Of a stretch of 64,000 bases of DNA, positions 37,993 through 47,246 are shown in pieces (positions within the stretch are counted from its first letter, which is position 1; each line of letters opens with the position of its first letter). Position numbers and translations under genes: made by a program. The stretch comes from Sedimentitalea nanhaiensis DSM 24252. Lineage in GTDB: Bacteria > Pseudomonadota > Alphaproteobacteria > Rhodobacterales > Rhodobacteraceae. The stretch covers positions 4,242,336 through 4,306,335 of the forward strand of contig NZ_KI421509.1 in assembly GCF_000473225.1 (NCBI RefSeq). The letters run 5' to 3'. Under the pieces are notes generated by a model. That model was not told the origin of the DNA and searched no databases. It saw nothing but the letters and a program-made list of their open reading frames with translations.

Positions 37993-38903
37993 TTTTCACC
38001 TTCCAGAACACGGCGCAGCGCAACCAGCGTCTTGCCACGCGCAGCAGGCAGGTCGCGCAATTCGTCCGCCGTATAGGGGAACAGGCCCTGACCGGATTTC
38101 ATTCCCAGATGCCCCTGAGCCGTTTTATCGGCAACCAGGGGCGACACATCCTGCCGATCGCAGAGTTCCTGGTTCAGAAAGCTCGCCACCGAATTGTAGA
38201 TATCCAATCCAGCCATATCCAACAGACGCATTGGCCCAATCGCCGCCAGCTTGAACCCGATGCCCCAGTTGACACAGGTATCCAGATCTTCTGCCTCGAT
38301 GACGCCGCTTTCGACCAGATCGACACATTCACGCAGCAGCGCATAGAGCACGCGGTTTTCCACGAAGCCCGGCACGTCGCGTTTCAGCACCACCGGCAGC
38401 AACCCAAGGTCGCGGATCAGGTCGCGGATTGCCCCAACGGTGTCCGGAGCGGTCTGTTCGCCCCCGATCACCTCGATCATCGGTACGATATGAGGCGGAT
38501 TGGACCAATGCATGCCGACGAACCGCGCAGGGTTCGTAAGATGGGCCTGCAGTTTCGAGATCGGAATCCCCGAGGTGTCGGACGCGATGATCGTATCGGG
38601 TCCGACCAGCGGCTCCAGATCCACGTAGAGTTCGGCCTTGATCTCGACGTTCTCAGGCAGGTTCTCGATCACCAGTCCGGCGCCTTGCACCGCTTCGGCC
38701 AACGAGCTCGCCATTTGAACTGGGCTGCCCTCGTCCGCAATGCCCAACGCATCAAGCGCAGCCCCAATCATCGGCATAAGTCCCATGGCGCGTTCTTGCG
38801 CCGCGTTCGAGATGTCGTAGCCTTTTACGACATGTCCCCCACGCGCCAGCCGGGCCGCCATACCCGGTCCCATGGACCCCATCCCGATGATTGCGATTTT
38901 CAT
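37989..38903 (-). CDS. 5-formyl-3-hydroxy-2-methylpyridine-4-carboxylate 5-dehydrogenase (FHMPC dehydrogenase, 3-hydroxyacyl-CoA dehydrogenase fold)
   Basis: This 304-residue NAD enzyme of vitamin B6 degradation oxidises the 5-formyl group to give 3-hydroxy-2-methylpyridine-4,5-dicarboxylate (HMPDC). The Rossmann motif IGMGSMGPGMAARLARGG is at 6-23. SDTSGIPISKLQAH, GMHWSNPPHIVPMIEVI, VPGFVENRVLYALLRECVDL and GPMRLLDMAGLDIYNSV closely match the Mesorhizobium loti enzyme as I recall it and differ from ordinary hydroxyacyl-CoA dehydrogenases (SNPPH in place of FNPP.). It is translationally coupled to a TRAP transporter and lies in the operon with the cupin, RidA and GST genes. Confidence 0.9.
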   Translation of the reverse strand: MKIAIIGMGSMGPGMAARLARGGHVVKGYDISNAAQERAMGLMPMIGAALDALGIADEGSPVQMASSLAEAVQGAGLVIENLPENVEIKAELYVDLEPLVGPDTIIASDTSGIPISKLQAHLTNPARFVGMHWSNPPHIVPMIEVIGGEQTAPDTVGAIRDLIRDLGLLPVVLKRDVPGFVENRVLYALLRECVDLVESGVIEAEDLDTCVNWGIGFKLAAIGPMRLLDMAGLDIYNSVASFLNQELCDRQDVSPLVADKTAQGHLGMKSGQGLFPYTADELRDLPAARGKTLVALRRVLEGEK

Positions 38904-38932
38904 AACTTTGGTCTTCCTTTCGATCCGGCAGC

Positions 38933-39535
38933 TCAGCCCTGCGTCGCTGCGGCAAATGCCGAACGGGACTTGATGCGGTCAAACCAGGCTTCAAGGTTCG
39001 GCATTGCCGGGCGATCCAGTGGGAAATTCAGGCAACGGCCGACGACCGGTGCCAGCGCGATATCCGCCAGCGTCAGCTTGTCCAAGGCGAAGAATTCCTT
39101 GCCTGCCATGTGCTTATCCAGGATGGTCATCTGCGCATGCAGGTCCTTGATCTGACCTGCGAATTCCGGCGGCCGTTCGCTGGCCTCCAGTTTCGACCCC
39201 TTGAACGCCGCAAGGTAGCCGGCGTTGATCGCGGCCAGCAGGAAATCCATCCAACGTTCCACTTGTGTCGATTCCGCAGGGGTTGCTCCGGTCAACTGCG
39301 GCGCCTGCGTCACGGCGAGATAGCGCAGGATGGTGTTGGACTCCCAGATCACAGCATCGCCGTCGATCACCGTCGGTACCTTGGCCGTGGGGTTCATCGC
39401 CAAGTATTCGTCCGTCTTGGTGTTCTCGAACAAACGGCCATAGTCCTCGCGCTCGTATGCAATACCGGCCTCTTCCAAGAGAAACAGGACTTTCTGCACG
39501 TTGCCGGATGTCTTGCGGCCCAGTACCTTGATCAT
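38933..39535 (-). CDS. glutathione S-transferase family protein
   Basis: This 200-residue protein has an N-terminal thioredoxin-like domain (KVLGRKTSGNVQKVLFLLEEAGI, NPTAKVPTVID with the cis-Pro, WESNTILRYLA with the Glu-Ser that binds glutathione) and the all-helical C-terminal domain (LTLADIALAPVVGRCLNFP). It overlaps the TAXI permease gene by 4 bp. In gentisate clusters a GST-fold maleylpyruvate isomerase follows the ring-cleaving cupin. A similar role here, next to the cupin operon, is possible but inferred. Confidence 0.9.
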   Translation of the reverse strand: MIKVLGRKTSGNVQKVLFLLEEAGIAYEREDYGRLFENTKTDEYLAMNPTAKVPTVIDGDAVIWESNTILRYLAVTQAPQLTGATPAESTQVERWMDFLLAAINAGYLAAFKGSKLEASERPPEFAGQIKDLHAQMTILDKHMAGKEFFALDKLTLADIALAPVVGRCLNFPLDRPAMPNLEAWFDRIKSRSAFAAATQG

Positions 39536-41478
39536 TTTTGAGTTCCTTCGTTTGTGGTCAGGTTTGTCGGATCATCGCCGCACGGACGCGAGCGGTAGAA
39601 AAACAGTGCGGCCAGCACGAGAGCCGCGATGACGTTGCAGGCCGCGGCCCAATCGCCCAGCGTCGCCGGCAACAGCAGCGCCGCACCGGACAAACAGAAC
39701 CCGGCGCGCCGCGGCCATGACAGCAATCCGCGCAGGAACCCAGCCGAGCCGATCGCAACTGCCGCAGTTCCGACCAGCGCGGTGATTGCCGCCAGCGCCG
39801 TTTCAATCAGCGGTCCCTGCAACAACAGCGCGGGCGAAAAGGCAAAGAGAATGGGCACGATATAGGCCACCCAAGCCAAGCCAACGGCACAAAAACAGGT
39901 ACGCCAGACGCCACTCTGGGCAATGCGCGCCGCCGTTATCGAGGCCAGTGCCACCGGGGGTGTCAGCATCGACATCATGCCGAAATAGAGAATGAACAGA
40001 TGTGCCTGCAGCCCGCTCAGCCCTACTTCGGTCAGGGCCGGGGCCAGCAGAGTGGCGAGCACCACATAAACCGCAACCGTCGGCATGCCCATACCGAACA
40101 CAATCGAGATGACCGCGACCAGAAGCAGCAGCATCAGCTTGTTGCCGCCACTGACAGCGATAGCGTCGGCGGCCACCGAAAAGCCGAGCCCGGTCAGGCT
40201 GACAAGGCCGATAATCATCCCCGCCGCTGCCGTGATCAACAACAGCGGTGCCGCAGCACGTCCAGCGGCGATCATTGCGACGATCAACTGCTCCGGTGTC
40301 AGGCGGCGGCCTTCGTAGGGGCGCAGCATGGCGACCGCCGCAAGGCTGAGCACTGCCGCCAGCGCGGCCAGTTCAGGGCGGGTTTGATTAAAGAACAAAA
40401 CTGCAAACATCACGATGAACGGCACAAAGAAATGGGCCCCATCCCGGATGGCCCGGCCCAGCGATGGCAGGTCTTCGGTGTGCAGCCCCGCGATGCCACG
40501 CCGCGCGGCAATCCGGTCAACCTGCATGAAGAGAGCGGTGAAATACAGAATAGCGGGCAGCGCCGCCGCTTTCGCAACCTCAAAATACGGGATCTGCAGG
40601 AAGTCCGCCATGACAAAGGCCGCCGCACCCATGACCGGGGGCAAAAGTTGCCCTCCGGTCGAGGCAGCGGCCTCGAGTGCGGCGGCAGTCTCCGGGGGGA
40701 GTCCTGTGCGTTTCATAAGGGGTATGGTCACGATCCCCGTGCCCGCGACGTTGGACACGGCATTGCCCGAGATCGTCCCGAACAGCGCCGAGGCACCGAC
40801 GGCGGCTTTGGCGCTGCCCCCGCGATAGCGGCCAAACAACGCCAGGCTGAGACGGGTCATGTAGTCGCCGCCGCCGGACAGGCGCAGCAATTCGCCAAAC
40901 AGGATAAATGGGATCACGATCTGTACCGCTACCCGCAGGGGCAGGCCCAGGATCGAGTTCGGATCAGCCAGCATATAGACTGCCCATCGGTCCGCCTGTG
41001 TCGTGGGCAGGCCCAGAAACCCGCCCCAGATAGCGAGCGCGGAAAAGACCAGAACGATGACCACGATGGCCAGTCCCAACTGCCGCCAGACAAACAGGAG
41101 AACACCACCAATGACTGCAAAGCTGATCAGAACCAGCCAAGTGGGTCGCATCATCGACAGCACCTGCAATTGCGGGAACCGCCATGCGATCACACCTAAA
41201 GCGGCAAGCAGACCCAGCCCGACCACCAACCCAAGCGTGGCCCGCCGCCAGACGGGTCCATCGACAGACAGCGCGATGCCCGCCAAGGCAAGCGCGAGCC
41301 CGAGGGCGACGGCCAGAGGTTGTTCCTGAAACAGGGCCACGCCGAACTTGCCCGGTACATCGAGAACCCACCCCAACGACACCGCCACCAGACCAACCGC
41401 CAGCGCCGCGCCCAACCAGGTCAGGGACCGTGAAAGGGCGTCGGGACTGGCCGGAGCCGGGTGGGCGGGAGTGGTCAT
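39532..41478 (-). CDS. TRAP transporter fused permease subunit (TAXI type)
   Basis: The 648-residue chain from ATG 41478 (GGGAGCAG upstream) contains both TRAP membrane domains. Landmarks are VIPFILFGELLRLSGGGDYMTRLSLALFGRYRGG, ALFGTISGNAVSNVAGTGIV, LEAAASTGGQLLPPVMGAAAFVMADFLQIPYFEVA, GMGMPTVAVYVVLATLLAP and MLTPPVALASITAA. It is a paralogue of the permease at 5411-7414. It works with the TAXI binding protein encoded just upstream, the third import system in the vitamin B6 region. Confidence 0.92.
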   Translation of the reverse strand: MTTPAHPAPASPDALSRSLTWLGAALAVGLVAVSLGWVLDVPGKFGVALFQEQPLAVALGLALALAGIALSVDGPVWRRATLGLVVGLGLLAALGVIAWRFPQLQVLSMMRPTWLVLISFAVIGGVLLFVWRQLGLAIVVIVLVFSALAIWGGFLGLPTTQADRWAVYMLADPNSILGLPLRVAVQIVIPFILFGELLRLSGGGDYMTRLSLALFGRYRGGSAKAAVGASALFGTISGNAVSNVAGTGIVTIPLMKRTGLPPETAAALEAAASTGGQLLPPVMGAAAFVMADFLQIPYFEVAKAAALPAILYFTALFMQVDRIAARRGIAGLHTEDLPSLGRAIRDGAHFFVPFIVMFAVLFFNQTRPELAALAAVLSLAAVAMLRPYEGRRLTPEQLIVAMIAAGRAAAPLLLITAAAGMIIGLVSLTGLGFSVAADAIAVSGGNKLMLLLLVAVISIVFGMGMPTVAVYVVLATLLAPALTEVGLSGLQAHLFILYFGMMSMLTPPVALASITAARIAQSGVWRTCFCAVGLAWVAYIVPILFAFSPALLLQGPLIETALAAITALVGTAAVAIGSAGFLRGLLSWPRRAGFCLSGAALLLPATLGDWAAACNVIAALVLAALFFYRSRPCGDDPTNLTTNEGTQK

Positions 41479-41497
41479 TTCCGAACTGCTCCCGCGA

Positions 41498-42439
41498 TCA
41501 ATCGCTGCCCAGAACCGCTTGGGCGGCCGGATGGTGCGGCAAGTCATAGATGCGCCCCAGTGCTTCGGGCGTCAAAGCGGACAGGACCTTGTACTTGGCC
41601 GCGATTTCGACCGCGTTATCACGCAGGGTTGTGGCAATCTTGGCGACGGTTTCATCGTCCAGCCTGGCCCGCGCGACCAGAACATAGTCATAGGCCAAAA
41701 CCTGGGTGTCGGACCCGATCCCGACGACACCGGCATCCCCGGACACCGGAAACACATAGGCCTCGGGTACAACCGCCTGCATGCGCGCCACCGCTTCGGG
41801 GGCATCATCAAGTGGCAACCACGCGATCCCGCCCAATGCGGCATCCGCCTCGACCACCTTGCCGGCCCGCAGCGCGAACAATGTCGCGTCAACCTTACCG
41901 TCAATCAGCGCCGCGACACCGGCACCGACGCTGGTAACGGGTACCTTGGTGACATCATCACCGGTCAACCCGCCATTGGCCAGAACCCCTAGGACATAGG
42001 GCTGAAGGCTGGCTTGTGCCGGCAATCCCCACGCCACCTTTCGCCCCTTGAGATCTGCAATTGACGAAATCCCGCTGTCCTTGGCAACCATCAGGGCGAC
42101 CGGGCTGGGCAAGAGCGGTGCGACGATACGCAGTTGATCCTGCGCCAAGCCCTCGAACGGACCCTTGCCGCGCACCGCATCACCCAGATCGGGCATCACA
42201 ACCGCCGCAACGTCCAGATCGCCGGAGCCTAGGAGTGGCAAGAATGCAGTCGCGCCGCCAAAGGACTGCACGCTGGCGTCAAGCCCGGCGCGTTCGGACA
42301 ACTCCTGCGCTATGGCAGCATTGACGCCATAATTCTGTGATCCCTGCTGACCCGCCCCAAAACGCAGATCCTGCGCGGTTGCCGTCGTGGCAAGGCCAAG
42401 AAACACCGCTGCTGCGGCAAAGTTTGCACGAATGGTCAT
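41498..42439 (-). CDS. TAXI-family TRAP transporter solute-binding protein
   Basis: This 313-residue periplasmic protein has a signal peptide (MTIRANFAAAAVFLGLATTATAQ) and the TAXI pattern: FGAGQQGSQNYGVNAAIAQELSE, SISSIADLKGRKVAWGLPAQAS-like and AGVAALIDGKVDATLFA. It stands 19 bp before the fused permease start. The operon order is cupin, LVIVD, RidA, TAXI binding protein, TAXI permease, GST, FHMPC dehydrogenase, DctQ, DctM, DctP. Confidence 0.9.
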   Translation of the reverse strand: MTIRANFAAAAVFLGLATTATAQDLRFGAGQQGSQNYGVNAAIAQELSERAGLDASVQSFGGATAFLPLLGSGDLDVAAVVMPDLGDAVRGKGPFEGLAQDQLRIVAPLLPSPVALMVAKDSGISSIADLKGRKVAWGLPAQASLQPYVLGVLANGGLTGDDVTKVPVTSVGAGVAALIDGKVDATLFALRAGKVVEADAALGGIAWLPLDDAPEAVARMQAVVPEAYVFPVSGDAGVVGIGSDTQVLAYDYVLVARARLDDETVAKIATTLRDNAVEIAAKYKVLSALTPEALGRIYDLPHHPAAQAVLGSD

Positions 42440-42519
42440 TTCGATCTTCCCTGTTCGTTGAAGATAATCCCTGGATGTCCGGGCGGGGTTTTCCCCTTGT
42501 CCCGAGAGCCTGCTGGCCG

Positions 42520-42906
42520 TCAGAGCGGCTTGTAGATAATGGCCTCCATCTCAATCAGAACGTTGATGGCCGCACTGCCCTGAACTGTTGTCCGAGCCAG
42601 AACCGCACCTTCAAAATGTTTCTTGAAAACTGAATTGTAGCGTCCGAAATCGCGCATATCCTCGAGATATGTCGTAACCCGGCAGACATCCTGCAGGGTT
42701 GCCCCTTCTTCAGCGATCAGGCGCTCGATGGCCTTGATCGTGCCCTCGGTTTCGATCTCGATCGAGCCTGTGATCATGTTTCCGTCCGCGTCCTTGGACA
42801 CTTGCCCGGACACATAGATATAGTCACCGGCCCGAACCGCCGGATGAAATGGCAGGTTCGGGTTCTTCTTGCCGATGGCATAGTGTTTTTCGGATTTCTT
42901 GGTCAT
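42520..42906 (-). CDS. RidA/YjgF family enamine/imine deaminase
   Basis: The 128-residue form from ATG 42906 has the family length; a longer in-frame start overlaps the LVIVD gene. The fold is recognised from HPAVRAGDYIYVSGQVSKDADG, IKAIERLIAEEGATLQDVCRVTTYLEDM and the catalytic Arg in GAVLARTTVQGSAAINVLIEMEAI. RidA proteins hydrolyse reactive imines/enamines to ketones and ammonia. In a pyridine-degrading operon such a step would be needed after ring cleavage; this role is inferred. Confidence 0.92.
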   Translation of the reverse strand: MTKKSEKHYAIGKKNPNLPFHPAVRAGDYIYVSGQVSKDADGNMITGSIEIETEGTIKAIERLIAEEGATLQDVCRVTTYLEDMRDFGRYNSVFKKHFEGAVLARTTVQGSAAINVLIEMEAIIYKPL

Positions 42907-42931
42907 GTTGGTCTTTCGTGAGTGGTGGTAA

Positions 42932-44086
42932 TCAGAAAACGGTGGTTTCGATAATGTCGACACCGTTGACACGATCGATCAGGTAGACAATGCCGCGATC
43001 GTCGATGGTCACATCGTTCGACGAAGGCCGCGCTGCGCCGGGGGCTGCCTTGGGCAGGAAATGCCCCACTTCGGTTGGGTTGAACGGATCGGCGATATCG
43101 ACCAACCGCAAACCCTGCGCGAACCAAGCAAACGGGACGATCGTGCCCGACACCCGCTCGGATGGCTGATGACAGCCCGTCATCGGTTCCTGCGGCCGAC
43201 CGTCCACGTCTAGCCCGGGCACTTGCCAGGTGGATATGGGAGTCGGCACCGTTTCATCCGTGATATCGTAGATCCACGTAAAGGCCGGGGCCGAAGGATA
43301 GAGTTTGGCGACATCCTCATCGGCCACCACCATGATATCGCGCCCCTTGATCGGGCTCGCCATCGGCAGACAGGTGTGGGTCGGATGCGGAAAAGCTCCA
43401 CTGGTATTGAACCGCGATATCAACTTGGGGTTGGCCATGTCCGAAATGTCGAGAATGAACAGCCCCTCGTGCCAATAGCTGACATATAGGCGGTTGCCGC
43501 GCCGGATCGGGTGATGGCAGCGGGGCACAACACCGTGCAGCCAGTTGCCCTCTTCGCCGCCAGCCAGATGCTGCCCCGGCACCCACCAGCGCCCGACCTC
43601 GACCGGATTGGTCGGGTCGATCAGATCCAGGATCATGACTATATTGCCGACATATCCCTCGACCGTAGGCGAGATATAGGCATAGCGCCCGTCAAAGTCA
43701 TAGCGGTGCACGCCACGCCCACCGGTGGTCCATTTACCGATCATCCGGGGATCAGCCGGCTTGGTCACGTCATAAACCGCCATGCCTCCGCCGAATTCCC
43801 AATCACCGTCGGGACCCAGCTTTTCGTGGTTCACCACCATGAGTCCGTCAGACGAAACCCGGACCTTGTGTGAATGCCATCCATCGGGAACGTCGATACG
43901 GGCGATCACCTTGGGATCGCGCGGGTCCGCGACATCGACAATCGTCGTGCCGCTGGGATTGCGCATATGCCCGATGTACAGCGTAGTGCCTTCGACCCAG
44001 ACCTGACCGCCACCGGGGCAATCCACATGCGACAGCAATTTCGTGTTGCGCGACAAACCCATCTCAGTACCCCGTGTTCCGTCCAT
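42932..44086 (-). CDS. LVIVD-repeat beta-propeller protein of unknown function
   Basis: This 384-residue cytoplasmic protein is built from repeated LVIVD-type blades: TIVDVADPRDPKVIARID, MAVYDVTKPADPRMIGKW, VMILDLIDPTNPVEVGRW, LFILDISDMANPKLISRF and LRLVDIADPFNPTEVGHF. No signal peptide is seen. Many conserved His and Trp residues lie between blades (GVHRYDFDGRYAYIS, GVVPRCHHP, PHPTHTC). Proteins of this type recur in catabolic clusters, but no reaction is established that I know of. It follows the cupin gene by 15 bp, so it belongs to the same operon. Confidence 0.85.
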   Translation of the reverse strand: MDGTRGTEMGLSRNTKLLSHVDCPGGGQVWVEGTTLYIGHMRNPSGTTIVDVADPRDPKVIARIDVPDGWHSHKVRVSSDGLMVVNHEKLGPDGDWEFGGGMAVYDVTKPADPRMIGKWTTGGRGVHRYDFDGRYAYISPTVEGYVGNIVMILDLIDPTNPVEVGRWWVPGQHLAGGEEGNWLHGVVPRCHHPIRRGNRLYVSYWHEGLFILDISDMANPKLISRFNTSGAFPHPTHTCLPMASPIKGRDIMVVADEDVAKLYPSAPAFTWIYDITDETVPTPISTWQVPGLDVDGRPQEPMTGCHQPSERVSGTIVPFAWFAQGLRLVDIADPFNPTEVGHFLPKAAPGAARPSSNDVTIDDRGIVYLIDRVNGVDIIETTVF

Positions 44087-44101
44087 GTTTCCCCCCGGCC
44101 C

Positions 44102-45256
44102 TTACAGGTACCGCACCACATCGCCGGCCGCAGTTTGCCCCCAACGCTTGTACAGTGACAATTTCTTCAAAGTGGGCTCATCGCTGGCGACGAACATGTA
44201 GACAGGTTGACTGTCAGAGCCGTTGTGATGCTCACACCATGCGCCACCCGGCACCGCCAATGTATCGAACTGTTTCCAGTCATAGCGTTCGCCGTCGATG
44301 ATCGAATATCCCGTCCCCTCGAACGGCGCGACCAACAGGCTCGCGGTCTGGCGAAGCGGCAGGGTCTTTTCGCCCGGGCGCAGCATCTGGGCAAAGAAGG
44401 TGATGGTCTTGAAGACGGCCCCCCCGCGTGTCGGGTCGGTGTATTCGACCATCAGTGCCTCGTGCGGGTCACCGTCGATATCCTTGAAGCGATCGAAAAT
44501 TTCCATCATCGCTTCCCACCGGTAAACATACATCGGCGAACTCAACCCGCCGCCACGCATGTTGTCGACCCAGCGCGGCAACAACCCACCCTGTCCGTAT
44601 GTCGCCGCCGAATAATCCGATGGATACTTGGCAGTCTGAACCTTTTTCTGAACCTCTACGCCATCCTCGATCTCGGTGTATTTGTGATCGAAATGGATCG
44701 CGTTGAGAGTCTCAACCAGCGGCAAGTCCAGAACAGACAGGTTGACGGCTTGCTCGTCACCGACGGTGCCGTGGTTATGCCAGGCATCGTTGGGCGTCAG
44801 CACCATGTCGCCGGGTCCAAACACGACATCCTCGCCTTCGACTCCTGTGAAATTGCCCTTGCCGGTCAGACCAAAGCGAATCGCACTCGGGCTGTGCTTG
44901 TGCGGCGGCATGATTTCGTTGGGATCATTTAAACGATAGGCCGTGTACATGGTCGAAACCGTTGCGCGCTTGGGATTGAGACCGGGGTTCACCAGCACCA
45001 GCGAACGACGCTCGCTGTCATCCATGCTGATCAGTTCGGCCGAGGTCTTGAGCAGCGGCGCGATGTCGTTCTCATAGCTCCAGTGGTAAGGAATGGCCCG
45101 CGTTGTCGCCATCAACTGGCGGACCTCGTCATTCGTCACATCATCCGACGTCGCCCAAAATGGAAACATATTGCGTGCCGAAATGGCGTCATACATATCG
45201 CGCAGCGCCTTTTCCTTGTTGCTGAGTGAAAGTGTTTCGGTCGCATCAGAAGGCAT
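44102..45256 (-). CDS. bicupin ring-cleavage dioxygenase-like protein (gentisate/salicylate 1,2-dioxygenase family)
   Basis: This 384-residue protein has two cupin domains. The N-terminal cupin has the family's iron site: His119 and His121 in MPPHKHSPSAIRF, and His160 (with His162) in TPNDAWHNHG. The C-terminal cupin (TLPLRQTASLLVAPFEGTGY) lacks metal ligands. Size and layout match gentisate 1,2-dioxygenase and salicylate 1,2-dioxygenase, which insert O2 between a carboxylated and an adjacent hydroxylated ring carbon. It is the first gene of the operon that contains FHMPC dehydrogenase, whose product carries exactly such an ortho hydroxy-carboxylate. Action on that pyridine is a hypothesis. 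Confidence 0.87.
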   Translation of the reverse strand: MPSDATETLSLSNKEKALRDMYDAISARNMFPFWATSDDVTNDEVRQLMATTRAIPYHWSYENDIAPLLKTSAELISMDDSERRSLVLVNPGLNPKRATVSTMYTAYRLNDPNEIMPPHKHSPSAIRFGLTGKGNFTGVEGEDVVFGPGDMVLTPNDAWHNHGTVGDEQAVNLSVLDLPLVETLNAIHFDHKYTEIEDGVEVQKKVQTAKYPSDYSAATYGQGGLLPRWVDNMRGGGLSSPMYVYRWEAMMEIFDRFKDIDGDPHEALMVEYTDPTRGGAVFKTITFFAQMLRPGEKTLPLRQTASLLVAPFEGTGYSIIDGERYDWKQFDTLAVPGGAWCEHHNGSDSQPVYMFVASDEPTLKKLSLYKRWGQTAAGDVVRYL

Positions 45257-45532
45257 CGATCAATTCCCTGAGTTTCATGATTCTGCCATAACGTTAGCAT
45301 GCAAAATTACCATTACAAGCTTTTTGGTCTTTTTTTTGGTTTATTGGTTTGAAAGGATGCGACAGCCCGGCCAGAAGAGCAAAACCTCCAATAATTTCAT
45401 ATTTTTATAGACATATGAGCAGACTCGCGCTCACTAAAGGGGCGCGACACATCTCTAAGACGAGTACGCCGAACCAAATAAGAACTTATGGTCACGTCGA
45501 TCCACCCAAACGCAGCCCCAACTGACACGCAG
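45257..45532. promoter_or_regulatory. upstream region of the cupin operon, with a TTGGTCT half-site at 45324-45330
   Basis: This AT-rich 276-bp gap holds no gene and must contain the promoter of the ten-gene cupin operon. It includes TTTTTGGTCTTTTTTTT; the TTGGTCT core repeats a half-site found at 47252-47258 next to the GntR dyad (AATGGTCTT). Shared control by the GntR regulator is inferred from one 7-base match only. Confidence 0.4.
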
Positions 45533-47182
45533 TCAGGTCGCTTTCCCTCGGATCAGGTCCGCAGCCCTCTCCGCGATCATCAGCACCGCTGCATTGATGT
45601 TGCCGTTTGGCAGGTCCGGCATCACCGACGCGTCCACAACGCGCAATCTCGATACGCCCTTGACCAACAGATCTGGCGTCACGACGCTGGCCTCATCGGC
45701 TTCGTCGCCCATGCGACAAGTTCCCGCCGGATGATGTACCGTAATTGCCGTCTTGCGGATATAGGCATCCACAGCTTCGCGAGACACGCAATCCTTCCCG
45801 GGTGCGGATTCAGCCTTTACAAAAGGCGCCATTGCCGGCGTTGCCGCCAGATCGCGTGCGATATCGAATGCCTCGCGCACGACCTGCCAATCATGGTCCA
45901 CTGACAGGAAGTTCTGCCTGATGATGGGCGCCTCGGTCGGATCATCCGAACGCAAAGTGACCTGCCCGCGCGCCTCGGGCCGGGTCAGGACCAGCCGGGT
46001 TGCAAAGCCATCCTGAAACGGCTGCTTGAAGGGCTTCATGTAGGGCCAGGCCGCCAGCGGGGCCGCCGTAAACAGGATTTGTATGTCCGGGACATCGATC
46101 GCCAGCGAACTGCGCAGGAAAGCAGTGATTCCGCCGGGAACATCTCCCGAAAATCCATTCCCCGTCATATAGGTCCGCACCAGGTCAGGAACGATCCGAT
46201 CATAGCGCATCATCGAATGGAACGGACCCGGTTCCTTGCGGTCATACATCAGAATGATTGACACGTGGTCTTGCAGATTGCGCCCGACTCCTCGCAATGG
46301 AACGGCTGTCTCGATACCGTGCGGGGTCAATTCTTCGGGATCTCCAATACCTGAGATCATCAATAATTGCGGGGTGTTGATGACACCGGCGGTCAGGATC
46401 ACTTCCTTGGCGGCCCGCACAGTGGCCACCTTGTTACCCTTGCGATACCGCACGCCAGTCGCCCGTCCGCCTTGCATTTCGATCCGTTCGGCCAGCGCCC
46501 CGGTCATCACTGTCAAGTTCGGCCGCTTGAGCGCCGGGCGAAGGTATGCGTTGGCGGCGCTGGCCCGCCGACCGCGATTGATCGACATCTGCAACCTAGC
46601 AAACCCCTCCTGACGCTCACCATTGTAGTCATCGGTCCAGCCATGCGCGTTGCGCCCCACCTCGCCAAAGGCATCGACCAACGGGTCGTCGTAAGCGCAG
46701 AATTGGGTTCCCAATGGCCCCACGCCACCGCGCCACGCATCCGCACCACCGGACCAGCTTTCCTGACGCTTGAAGTATGGCAGCACCGAATTCGCCCCCC
46801 ATGCTCCCATGCCGGGAGCCGCCGCCCATCGGGCAAAATCGCCGCGATTACCCCGCACATAAGCCATCGCATTTGTCGAGGAACACCCCCCTACCACCCT
46901 GCCGCGCGCGCACTCTACGGCACGACCATCCACGGCATCTTCGGGTTCGCAGAAATAGCCCCAGTCGTGACGACGCTCTTTGAAGATCATGCCCCAGCCC
47001 AGCGGAATGTGGATCAGCGGATCGCGATCCCATCCTCCCGCTTCGAGCACCAAAACACGGTTACTCCCGTCAGAACTCAACCGATTGGCCAGAACACAGC
47101 CCGCAGACCCCGCCCCGACGATGATGTAGTCATATTCCAAAACCCACGCTCCCGTCATTTTCGGCACAGAATCCCGTCGCAT
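45533..47182 (-). CDS. GMC-family FAD oxidoreductase (candidate pyridoxine 4-oxidase or 4-pyridoxate dehydrogenase)
   Basis: This flavoprotein of about 549 residues has the dinucleotide motif [18 protein letters not shown] (19-36), VLEAGG, the GMC block [18 protein letters not shown], second signature [15 protein letters not shown] and the C-terminal active site [10 protein letters not shown] with NGNINAA (His plus Asn). The true start may be an internal ATG at 47158 or a TTG just before [13 protein letters not shown] enzymes include choline and alcohol oxidases. In vitamin B6 pathway I both pyridoxine 4-oxidase and, as I recall, 4-pyridoxic acid dehydrogenase belong to this family, and this is the only such gene here. 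It is divergent from the GntR gene across a shared operator. Confidence 0.88.
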   Translation of the reverse strand: MRRDSVPKMTGAWVLEYDYIIVGAGSAGCVLANRLSSDGSNRVLVLEAGGWDRDPLIHIPLGWGMIFKERRHDWGYFCEPEDAVDGRAVECARGRVVGGCSSTNAMAYVRGNRGDFARWAAAPGMGAWGANSVLPYFKRQESWSGGADAWRGGVGPLGTQFCAYDDPLVDAFGEVGRNAHGWTDDYNGERQEGFARLQMSINRGRRASAANAYLRPALKRPNLTVMTGALAERIEMQGGRATGVRYRKGNKVATVRAAKEVILTAGVINTPQLLMISGIGDPEELTPHGIETAVPLRGVGRNLQDHVSIILMYDRKEPGPFHSMMRYDRIVPDLVRTYMTGNGFSGDVPGGITAFLRSSLAIDVPDIQILFTAAPLAAWPYMKPFKQPFQDGFATRLVLTRPEARGQVTLRSDDPTEAPIIRQNFLSVDHDWQVVREAFDIARDLAATPAMAPFVKAESAPGKDCVSREAVDAYIRKTAITVHHPAGTCRMGDEADEASVVTPDLLVKGVSRLRVVDASVMPDLPNGNINAAVLMIAERAADLIRGKAT

Positions 47183-47222
47183 GCGGGGACCAAAATTCGA
47201 ACCTGCCCGAACGAACCACTAT

Positions 47223-47246
47223 AAGACCATTTGTGTCAATGGTCTT
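47223..47246. promoter_or_regulatory. GntR-type operator palindrome between the GMC oxidoreductase and GntR genes
   Basis: AAGACCATT-TGTGTC-AATGGTCTT is a perfect 9-bp inverted repeat, with a further half-site TTGGTCT at 47252-47258. It lies 40 bp from the GMC start and about 95 bp from the GntR start, in the 159-bp divergent gap. FadR-type GntR proteins bind short dyads such as this; assignment to the adjacent regulator is inferred. Confidence 0.6.

Noticed and set aside
40000-41199. 399-codon open frame opposite the second TAXI permease
   Set aside because: Same shadow effect; charged low-complexity translation and full overlap with a clear transporter gene.
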